The notes beneath the pieces were generated by a model, which saw only the letters and a program-made list of their open reading frames with translations, made no database searches and was not told the origin of the DNA. The position numbers and the translations under genes are program-made. A DNA stretch of 8,173 nt from Desulfobacula sp. (GTDB lineage: Bacteria > Desulfobacterota > Desulfobacteria > Desulfobacterales > Desulfobacteraceae): contig JAGLNZ010000436.1 of NCBI GenBank assembly GCA_023139225.1, forward strand, positions 1 to 8,173, read 5' to 3'. Positions 1 to 4,480 of the stretch are shown in pieces (within the stretch, counting starts at the first letter, position 1; each line of letters starts with the position of its first letter).

Positions 1-66
1 ATTTTTTATGGTGAATTTGACGGTAGAAGAAAAAAGCGTGTTTTAGTCAAAATTATTGGAGAATGA
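1..66 (+). CDS. C-terminal tail of an unknown protein (partial, cut by window edge)
   Basis: Reading from base 1, an open frame of 21 codons ends at a TGA at 64-66. It encodes a strongly basic, coding-like tail (IFYGEFDGRRKKRVLVKIIGE). The stop lies 25 bases before the start of the next gene, which fits an operon arrangement on the + strand. The rest of the gene is outside the window and the family is not recognised. A second short open frame ends at 44-46 and is less coding-like. Confidence is low because only 21 codons are visible. Confidence 0.35.
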   Translation: MFYGEFDGRRKKRVLVKIIGE

Positions 67-91
67 AAAGAATCTATATTCTGGAGAAAAA

Positions 92-721
92 ATGGCTGAT
101 AAATCGATCGAGACGATTGGGTTTTGGGGAATAGGTTCAATACTTTTAGGCGCCGTAAGCTTATTTGCAGGCGGACTGCTGTCTGTTTTTGTCGGGTTCA
201 TGGCTGTGGCATCAGGGTTTTTTGGTGTAAAAAAACATCAGGTTTTCTCTCAAATAGGAATGATACTTGGAGCCGTCGCACTTATTTTTTTTAACATAGT
301 GAGTATGGGCATTGTACAAACCCCCTTATCGCATGCTACCGGTAGGGAACATCTGGCTAATTCTATTTATGCTTCTATCAACGCCTTTGATATATTAAAA
401 AATGGGGAGTTAGATGATGATGAAAATAAAAAATTAATAAGTTATTTTGAAAATGGTTTAGAGCAGGCTGAATTGGTGAATATTGAAAAAATTGACAGTC
501 AAATTCCTGAGTTTTCATTTCATTATAAAAATGAATTTATCAATGGCATGAAATTGCTTATTGAAGGCTATGAAAAGGATGACATGCTAAAAAAATTGCA
601 AGGCGGTGTGCTCCTGGATAAATGGGCTATATGGAATAAAGAAAACAATCAGAAATTAGATAAAATCAAGGACCCCTCCTTTTCTTTAATTTCTTTTGTA
701 AAAGGGATAATTACCAATTAA
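92..721 (+). CDS. small membrane protein of unknown function
   Basis: A 209-residue protein that I cannot name. The ATG at 92 was chosen because GGAG lies just upstream at proper spacing; an upstream in-frame TTG at 56 has no such support. Residues about 8-45 form two closely spaced hydrophobic, glycine- and alanine-rich segments. They are separated by few polar residues and followed by a basic turn (GVKKHQ), with a third segment at about 53-75. This resembles small DUF4190-like membrane modules, by general look only. Residues about 85-209 are polar, charged and probably mostly helical, with no recognisable catalytic motif. The protein is likely in the inner membrane with a soluble C-terminal domain. 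It may be co-transcribed with the partial frame before it. No clear terminator follows; the AT-rich stretch 722-835 holds only a weak dyad. Confidence 0.7.
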   Translation: MADKSIETIGFWGIGSILLGAVSLFAGGLLSVFVGFMAVASGFFGVKKHQVFSQIGMILGAVALIFFNIVSMGIVQTPLSHATGREHLANSIYASINAFDILKNGELDDDENKKLISYFENGLEQAELVNIEKIDSQIPEFSFHYKNEFINGMKLLIEGYEKDDMLKKLQGGVLLDKWAIWNKENNQKLDKIKDPSFSLISFVKGIITN

Positions 722-800
722 TTTTTCGAATTATCTTCTTTGATTTACCCTATCCCCCTTTTCATATTTAATCAAACCGAATTAATTTAAATTCCAGTTT

Positions 801-825
801 TTGTTCTGATAATGTTTGTTCAGAT
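801..825 (+). repeat. short direct repeat upstream of phage-like remnants
   Basis: TTGTTCTGAT at 801-810 and TTGTTCAGAT at 816-825 match at 9 of 10 positions, with a 15-base period. The repeat sits in an AT-rich non-coding stretch just before the first phage-like fragment. It could be a paired protein-binding site or chance in AT-rich DNA; no function is claimed. Confidence 0.3.
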
Positions 826-835
826 CCACAGTTAA

Positions 836-958
836 GAATTTGAAACTTTTAAGGCCTGGCATGAAACCGATTTGAACGGCGGTGGTGCTGTTTTTACAGT
901 GGACCGGCTGTCTACAATTGGCTTTACTTTTTATAGAGCAAGATTTTCAAAGCAGTAA
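836..958 (+). pseudogene. phage structural-gene remnant (C-terminal fragment)
   Basis: An open frame of 40 codons with no start codon begins right after an in-frame TAA (833-835) and ends at TAA 956-958. It contains the pattern FxxFKAWHETDLNGGGAVFTV, then RLSTIGFTFYRARFSKQ. From memory, the order 'AW..DL.GG..xF' followed by a terminal 'ARF' resembles the C-terminus of small phage tail/head proteins encoded near tail modules. There is no ribosome binding site, so it is read as a decayed fragment whose 5' part is lost. An overlapping + frame starting at an ATG at 882 is out of phase with this coding signal. The assignment rests on pattern memory and is moderate to weak. Confidence 0.4.
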
Positions 959-959
959 A

Positions 960-1118
960 GCAAGTTTTAAAGGCGGGGGCAAAGTATATGATAATATATC
1001 AGGATCTCAAAGAACGGTGACTGGATTGGTGACGGGTGACTTTACTGCAACCGTGACGTTGTACAGGGTGGACAATTATTTATGCACTGGTCAGGCTTCA
1101 AGCGTAAACGGAACATAG
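960..1118 (+). pseudogene. phage tail-like remnant
   Basis: This open frame carries coding-like sequence from about 960 to the TAG at 1116-1118. It is glycine- and beta-rich: SFKGGGKVYDNISGS, then RTVTGLVTGDFTATVTLYRV and CTGQASSVNGT. The repeated TVTG / TATVTLYR pattern ending in NGT resembles the small beta-sandwich (carboxypeptidase-regulatory-like) modules found in phage tail and head-decoration proteins. It lies in a different frame from the preceding fragment and starts two bases after that fragment's stop codon. There is no good start codon at the coding boundary. I read it as the remains of a second phage gene. Confidence 0.35.
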
Positions 1119-1136
1119 CATAAGGGAAAAACAAAA

Positions 1137-1229
1137 ATGATAAAATACGAAGATTTAACACCAGAACAAAAAAAAGTAATCTGAACATTGGGGTGTGGAA
1201 TGTGAGGTAAAAGATGGCCTGTAGAATAA
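1137..1229 (+). pseudogene. broken phage-like small gene with two in-frame TGA codons
   Basis: An ATG at 1137 follows AAGGGA at fair spacing and opens a frame encoding MIKYEDLTPEQKKVI. It then meets TGA (1182-1184), continues in frame as TLGCGM, meets a second TGA (1203-1205) and ends GKRWPVE at TAA 1227-1229. The opening 'YEDLTPEQ' and the following cysteine/glycine patch resemble, from memory, small phage proteins of the form 'LTPEQ...CNGCG.KG'. In those, the position of the first TGA is normally a cysteine. Single-base decay of TGC/TGT to TGA is the simplest explanation. It is the third fragment in a row pointing to a degraded prophage tail module. Expression of a 15-residue peptide from the intact start is possible. 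Confidence 0.4.
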
Positions 1230-1250
1230 TTTGTTTATTATAAAAATAGC

Positions 1251-1285
1251 AAAGCCCCGGTTAGTGATTTGCCCGGGGCTTTTTT
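1251..1285 (+). terminator. strong intrinsic terminator, possibly bidirectional
   Basis: AAAGCCCCGG (1251-1260) pairs perfectly with CCGGGGCTTT (1273-1282) around a 12-base loop, and the T-run continues to 1285. It is GC-rich against an AT-rich background. On the + strand it closes the phage-like remnants. It also lies 17 bases past the stop of the convergent antitoxin gene, whose strand reads TTTGCTATTTTTA after the stem, so it may serve both directions. Confidence 0.85.
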
Positions 1286-1301
1286 CGTTTAATTTTAAAC
1301 C

Positions 1302-1604
1302 CTATGCGACCTTGATGGTATAATCAAGGTTGGCATCCCGCAAAGAGTCCTGCAAAGCCAATTCAATCCAGACTATTTCGGGTTGTTCGATCAGCCGGGC
1401 TATTTTGGCCGCACGTTTAGGGGTAGGTATTCGTCTGCCTTTTTCCATGTCACAAAGAGACCCAGAGGACATCCCCAGAATCTTGGCAAAATCTTTTTGT
1501 GATATTTCCGCACATTTCCGATGTGCCCAAAGAGCGCGGCCAAAAGTAAGCGGGCCGTAATCCCTTTCCAATTCTTTTGATCCGTAGATTTCATTAGTAT
1601 TCAT
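1302..1604 (-). CDS. XRE-family (HigA-like) antitoxin / autorepressor
   Basis: A 100-residue protein with a helix-turn-helix of the Cro/C1 (XRE) type at about residues 32-60. Visible motifs are ISQKDFAKILGMSSGSL for helices 2-3, then the family signature DMEKGRRIP. The flanking helices (LTFGRALWAHRK, KRAAKIARLI) complete the small five-helix fold. It directly overlaps the upstream toxin gene by 11 bases (toxin stop 1594-1596, this ATG 1602-1604), so the pair is translationally coupled. GAGGTG (1612-1617) lies seven bases before the ATG and supports the start. By family knowledge it binds and neutralises the toxin and represses the shared promoter. The likely operator is the palindrome at 1881-1891. 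The toxin-first order matches HigBA rather than the usual antitoxin-first order. Transcription ends at the stem-loop 1251-1282. Confidence 0.88.
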   Translation of the reverse strand: MNTNEIYGSKELERDYGPLTFGRALWAHRKCAEISQKDFAKILGMSSGSLCDMEKGRRIPTPKRAAKIARLIEQPEIVWIELALQDSLRDANLDYTIKVA

Positions 1605-1872
1605 GCTTGTTCACCTCTATAACTTCGATGGTTATGGTTTTCCTATATTTGATATAAATTGCCCTGTACGACCTTGATAGTCTGATTGATCTTTGGCCGG
1701 TTCTTTCTCCATGCAAGGGCTCATCATTGTAACCTTTTATTTTTCTGGTTTCTTCAATCCCGACCATTTCAACGTTTTTCACCCACAAGTGAAAATTGTT
1801 TCTAATATGGCCGGGTATTTTTTTTAATTGTTTCTGTGCTTTTTTGTTTATAATAATTTCGTTCATGGACAT
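1594..1872 (-). CDS. RelE/HigB-type toxin (probable mRNA interferase)
   Basis: A 92-residue basic protein with the RelE/ParE-superfamily (HigB-like) layout. It has an N-terminal helix pair rich in lysine (NKKAQKQLKKIP, then HIRNNFHLWV). The beta-sheet core carries the signature GERTGQRSIRLSRSYRAIY at about 55-73, and the C-terminal strand is IEVIEVNKHEY at 82-92. In this family the conserved arginines (here R61, R64, R70) and the terminal His/Tyr region contribute to ribosome-dependent mRNA cleavage; the exact catalytic set is inferred. It is first in a two-gene operon and overlaps the antitoxin gene by 11 bases. Two in-frame ATGs are possible: 1872 (M1) and 1864-1866 (M3). Neither has a good ribosome binding site. 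The best promoter would start transcription near 1866-1868, which favours M3 as a near-leaderless start. Length is normal for the family and no truncation is seen. Confidence 0.87.
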   Translation of the reverse strand: MSMNEIIINKKAQKQLKKIPGHIRNNFHLWVKNVEMVGIEETRKIKGYNDEPLHGERTGQRSIRLSRSYRAIYIKYRKTITIEVIEVNKHEY

Positions 1873-1873
1873 A

Positions 1874-1902
1874 TTTATAAGTCATATTGACGTAAAAATC
1901 AA
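1874..1902 (-). promoter_or_regulatory. toxin-antitoxin promoter with palindromic operator in the spacer
   Basis: On the - strand, TTGATT (1897-1902) and TATAAA (1874-1879) are separated by exactly 17 bases, a good sigma-70 arrangement. The spacer holds a perfect dyad GTCA-ATA-TGAC (1881-1891). A repressor bound there would cover both boxes. The antitoxin's helix-turn-helix is the obvious candidate. The -10 box ends one base before the first ATG of the toxin gene. Confidence 0.6.
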
Positions 1903-2048
1903 GTATTTTTTTAAAGAAAATAGAAAAATTTTAAGAATTACTTTTTCGCGCCTTGTGTTGTATCTTTTATTATATTAATTACCCCTTAAGTAGTTTGTCT
2001 TGCCAAATAATTTATTTATCAACTAATTAAATGAGAAAATGAATAAAA

Positions 2049-2201
2049 ATGAAAAAACTGATTGTTCTTGTTTTGGGTTTGTTTCTACTGGTTGGATTTT
2101 GTGAAAACCTTTGGGCGCAGGAAAATCATTTGTCTAATGGAAACAGCGGTTTAAAATCCAGCCAAATTCATCGGTTTAAAACCAGCCACCCGGTGGCATA
2201 G
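2049..2201 (+). CDS. short secreted peptide or truncated exported protein
   Basis: A 50-codon frame begins MKKLIVLVLGLFLLVGF. This is a textbook Sec signal peptide: two lysines, a hydrophobic core of about 14 residues, and a likely signal peptidase I site after LWA (residue 23). A 27-residue polar remainder, QENHLSNGNSG...TSHPVA, follows before the TAG. The cysteine at residue 18 lacks a lipobox, because the residue before it is phenylalanine. The ribosome binding site is weak (GAGAAAATG upstream). I do not recognise the mature part. It may be a genuine small exported peptide or the 5' stub of a longer exported protein lost by deletion. No continuation is visible in any frame downstream. Confidence 0.45.
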   Translation: MKKLIVLVLGLFLLVGFCENLWAQENHLSNGNSGLKSSQIHRFKTSHPVA

Positions 2202-2342
2202 GTGCCCTAAGAGTCAAAAAAGTATTTTTAAGGGTTATGGGGGAAGTATTTTCGTGATTTTTAGTTTCAAAGATATAATTGAATTGACTGGCAAGAGTCT
2301 TGGTATGCTTAAGTTTGTATTAGGGTGATTTTTATTTTATTC

Positions 2343-2390
2343 TTTACTTCTTTCGTGTTGTGTTTTATCTTATCCTTTAAAGCACAACAT
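2343..2390 (+). promoter_or_regulatory. promoter overlapped by an 11-bp inverted repeat
   Basis: TTTACT (2343-2348) and TATCTT (2366-2371), 17 bases apart, form a moderate sigma-70-type promoter. A large inverted repeat overlaps the -10 box and the start region: TGTTGTGTTTT (2356-2366) against AAAGCACAACA (2379-2389), matching at 10 of 11 positions with a 12-base spacer. It sits directly upstream of the winged-helix/ATPase gene, so autorepression by that gene's own DNA-binding domain is a natural hypothesis. The repeat is seen in the sequence; the regulatory role is inferred. Confidence 0.5.
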
Positions 2391-2428
2391 AGCTGTTTAT
2401 GTTTACTTTAAGGAAATTGGAAATAAAA

Positions 2429-3454
2429 ATGAGATTCACAAAAGAGGTTGTTGACCTCATAAAAAATTATATCATATCTAATGTTTCTAAAAATCCTAAC
2501 AAGATTACACAGCAGACTTGTGACCATTTTGAAATCACCAAGCCAACGGTTTTGAAATATATAAATGAACTCGTTGAAGACAAGATCATTGAGAAAACGG
2601 GATCAAATCGATACCCTAAATACAAATTGGTACAAACTGACTATTCTTGGAAATATCCAAATCAGAATTTAGAAGAAGATGTTGTGTGGAGAAAATATAT
2701 CTCCCCTCTGCTCAGTGATTTAAACAAAAATGTAAAAGAAATCTGCCAGTATGGCTTCACTGAAATGGTCAACAATGTTATCGACCATTCTAATGCAAAA
2801 ACATTAAATATTTTTTTAAATCTTGATTATTTAATGGTTAAAATATTCGTTTTGGATAACGGTATTGGCATATTCCGGAAAATAAAGAATGATCTTGGAT
2901 TGGAGCATTCCAGGCATGCTATTTTGGAATTGGCAAAAGGGAAGTTTACCTCTGATCCTGAAAATCATTCCGGTGAAGGTATCTTTTTTACATCCAGATC
3001 CTTTGATAATTTTGGGATCAGATCACACAAACTAAATTATTACGGTACTGGAAACAAAGATGGCATGATTTGGGAAATACAAGAAGATTTTAATGGAACC
3101 TTCGTTATGTTAGAAATAAAAAAAGATTCTCCAACACAGCTTACTGATATTTTTAATGAATTTGCCGACCCTGATAAAGACCCGAGCTTTCATAAAACAT
3201 ATATTCCGGTCAAGCTTATGGAGCATGAAGGAGAATCTTTAATGTCACGGTCCCAGGCAAAACGTCTCATCACCCGTTTTGATAAATTTATAGAAGTTGG
3301 CTTAGACTTTGATGGTGTCAAGCAAATCGGGCAAGCTTTTGCTGATCAAATCTTCAGAGTTTTTCAAAACAAGCACCCTGATGTCCGACTAATAGTTATT
3401 AAGGCGAGCAAGGATGTAGATAATATGATCAAAAGGGTTCAATCAACCAAGTGA
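2429..3454 (+). CDS. winged-helix / GHKL ATPase / STAS-like (DUF4325-type) regulator
   Basis: A 341-residue soluble protein with three modules. Residues 1-68 form a winged helix-turn-helix (QQTCDHFEITKPTVLKYINEL, then a wing ending NRYPKYKLV). Residues about 80-232 are a GHKL (HATPase_c) domain of the anti-sigma-kinase kind. Its N-box is EMVNNVIDHSNA (112-123), its G1 box DNGIG (143-147), and its G2-like loop SGEGIFFTSR (181-190). There is no histidine phospho-acceptor domain. Residues about 258-335 match the STAS-like DUF4325 pattern (LMSRSQAKRLI, VGLDFDGVKQIGQAFADQIF, VDNMIKR). In sigma-factor partner switching, a GHKL kinase and a STAS antagonist are separate proteins; here both are on one chain with a DNA-binding head. 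I infer an ATP-controlled transcription switch; the target is unknown. The ATG at 2429 has GGAA close upstream. An in-frame ATG at 2399 would add 10 residues but lacks a ribosome binding site. The gene stands alone. Confidence 0.82.
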   Translation: MRFTKEVVDLIKNYIISNVSKNPNKITQQTCDHFEITKPTVLKYINELVEDKIIEKTGSNRYPKYKLVQTDYSWKYPNQNLEEDVVWRKYISPLLSDLNKNVKEICQYGFTEMVNNVIDHSNAKTLNIFLNLDYLMVKIFVLDNGIGIFRKIKNDLGLEHSRHAILELAKGKFTSDPENHSGEGIFFTSRSFDNFGIRSHKLNYYGTGNKDGMIWEIQEDFNGTFVMLEIKKDSPTQLTDIFNEFADPDKDPSFHKTYIPVKLMEHEGESLMSRSQAKRLITRFDKFIEVGLDFDGVKQIGQAFADQIFRVFQNKHPDVRLIVIKASKDVDNMIKRVQSTK

Positions 3455-3654
3455 CGGAAGCTAAATTTTTGCATATTTAGAATCAACTGATCAGCGTCAG
3501 TCAATGCGCCACCCGGAAAAAAATAATTGTCGTTGATCAATCAACTATATAAAACTTATTTCAGCGACTCATATCTTTGAATGCTCTGCACATTATTGCG
3601 CACGAGTGTTCACTAATATAAAAAAACATAACATATTGATTTTATTGATATAAA

Positions 3655-3680
3655 TGGCGGAAGTGCATGGGAGTCGAACT
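3655..3680 (-). other. selC: 3' end of a tRNA-Sec gene: probable attachment site
   Basis: On the - strand the sequence reads GTTCGACTCCCAT (T-loop and 3' side of the T-stem), then GCACTTCC (8-base acceptor 3' strand), then G and CCA. The GGAAG-type 8-bp acceptor stem with discriminator G and CCA fits tRNA-Sec. The 5' half of the gene is missing: no GGAAGTGC lies upstream, and the 5' side of the T-stem (TTGAG) no longer pairs well with CCCAT. Loss of pairing where the tRNA identity stops, next to an integrase remnant, is the signature of an att site made by integration into the 3' end of selC. The DNA to its left (3455-3654) is AT-rich and holds no gene I can see. Confidence 0.72.
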
Positions 3681-3695
3681 CAACGAGCGCACGCC

Positions 3696-3720
3696 AAAGA
3701 CCCTTTGTTTACAGGGCTTT
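3696..3720 (-). repeat. stem-loop at the 3' end of the integrase remnant
   Basis: On the - strand AAAGCCCT pairs with AGGGTCTTT (one bulged T) across an 8-base loop. It overlaps the integrase stop codon (3709-3711) and lies between that gene and the tRNA-Sec fragment. It could be a weak terminator, although only three T residues follow, or part of the attachment region. No other function is visible. Confidence 0.35.
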
Positions 3721-4008
3721 CGGCCTGAACGGAATTACGTTGGTAGAGTTTTGGTAGAGTCTTTTTTCTTCTGTCTGGACATATCGCTCCCTTTTTTTTG
3801 CGTCTTTCCTTTTTCTGGCCGCTGCTCTGGCCATACGTTTTCTACTCATGGTTGTTTCTGTATACTGGTCAATGGATTTCCTGTTGGCATGGTCGGTCAA
3901 CATCATTAATTCATCCCCGGTCCCACCATTCTCCATAAATTCCATACAAGCAGTATGTTTTAAACCTCTATATTGCCATATTCTTCTCACTCCGGCATCA
4001 TCGCAAGC
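3709..4008 (-). pseudogene. tyrosine recombinase (integrase), C-terminal remnant
   Basis: About 99 codons of an integrase whose normal length is about 330-400 residues. The homology begins at ACDDAGV (codon at 4006-4008), runs through YRGLKHTACMEFMENG (box II region) and LMMLTDHANRKSIDQY, and ends in a basic tail (SRKRMARAAARKRKDAKK) with a terminal VIPFRPKAL. The likely nucleophile is the tyrosine of DQYTET, with the histidine of TDHAN before it. The first catalytic arginine and the whole N-terminal half are missing. In box II, the usual HxLR reads RGLK. A GTG at 3988-3990 opens the longest frame but is internal to the homology, so it is not a real start. The fragment begins two bases past the cheW stop (4010-4012), marking a deletion or fusion junction. 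Its 3' end lies near the tRNA-Sec fragment, as expected for a selC-integrating element. It is almost certainly inactive. Confidence 0.78.
3740..3760. repeat. tandem 10-bp direct repeat inside the integrase tail
   Basis: TTGGTAGAGT occurs at 3740-3749 and again, identical, at 3751-3760: an 11-base period, about one helical turn. It lies 60-80 bases from the tRNA-Sec fragment. Short, helically phased direct repeats beside the crossover site are typical of integrase arm-type binding sites, so this is a candidate. Coding constraint (- strand RLYQNSTN) could also produce it. Confidence 0.4.
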
Positions 4009-4009
4009 T

Positions 4010-4459
4010 TTATTCCTTTAATATCTCATCAATATCAAGGATACCAATCAATTGTTTCTCAGTTTTCAAAACACCTTTAAAGTTTTTACCTTTTACACCG
4101 TTGATATTCGATGGTACAGCTTCAATATCATCTTCCCTAACGACCACAACATCACTTATTCCATTAACCACTAGGCCGATATGTTCGTCATTGGAGTTGA
4201 CTATAATATTTCTGGTATCCTTATTTTTCTCCACAGAATCCAAGCCCAGTTTCTTTCCAAGATCAATGATTGTGATAATCCTGCCCCTCAAGTTCAGGAT
4301 ACCTTTGATATAGTCTGATGACTGGGGAACCGTTGTGATGTTAAAATGTTTATTAATTTCTTCTATTTTTAAAATATTTATTCCACAAAGGGTCGTTCCT
4401 ACATAAAAAGTTGAAAATTCAAGATCTTTGGATGTAGGTTTCATCATTTCTTTTGACAT
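4010..4459 (-). CDS. cheW: chemotaxis adaptor protein CheW
   Basis: A 149-residue, single-domain CheW. It links chemoreceptor tips to the P5 domain of CheA in the membrane-bound signalling array. Visible features are strand FSTFYVGTTLCGINILKIEE (15-34), the conserved VPQSSDYIKGILNLRGRI segment (44-61) containing the NLRG motif (56-59), TIIDLGKKLGL (63-73), then NDEHIGLVVNGISDVVVV (90-107) and the final strand LIGILDIDEIL. Length and order are normal for the family. GAGGG (4464-4468) lies four bases before the ATG. It is the last gene of an MCP-cheA-cheW operon, 21 bases after the cheA stop. No terminator follows; the integrase remnant begins two bases after its stop codon, so the original downstream DNA has been lost or replaced. 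Confidence 0.93.
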   Translation of the reverse strand: MSKEMMKPTSKDLEFSTFYVGTTLCGINILKIEEINKHFNITTVPQSSDYIKGILNLRGRIITIIDLGKKLGLDSVEKNKDTRNIIVNSNDEHIGLVVNGISDVVVVREDDIEAVPSNINGVKGKNFKGVLKTEKQLIGILDIDEILKE

Positions 4460-4480
4460 TTTTCCCTCATTTTAGATAAT

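Noticed and set aside
56..91. TTG at 56 as the start of the first membrane protein
   Set aside because: The ATG at 92 has GGAG at good spacing, and the TTG would overlap the end of the preceding partial frame.
882..1118. Full 78-residue + strand frame as an intact gene
   Set aside because: Its first 25 codons overlap the better coding signal of another frame (836-958) and it has no ribosome binding site. Only the part after about 960 looks like protein.
1330..1560. 76-residue + strand frame opposite the antitoxin
   Set aside because: It is antisense to a clear XRE protein and has no independent evidence.
2282..2310. TTGACT ... TATGCT as a promoter
   Set aside because: The spacer is only 14 bases, and a sigma-54 reading also fails on the GG-GC spacing.
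3461..3480. Hairpin CTAAAT/ATTTAG as a terminator for the three-domain regulator
   Set aside because: The stem is six A/T-rich pairs with one G-C pair and no T-run follows, so it is too weak to call.
3655..3740. A complete tRNA-Sec gene
   Set aside because: Only the 3' strand of the acceptor stem and the T-loop side are present. No matching 5' acceptor strand, D-arm or TCA anticodon arm precedes it.
3667..3909. 80-residue + strand open frame
   Set aside because: It runs across the tRNA-Sec fragment and antisense to the integrase remnant, with no family signal of its own.
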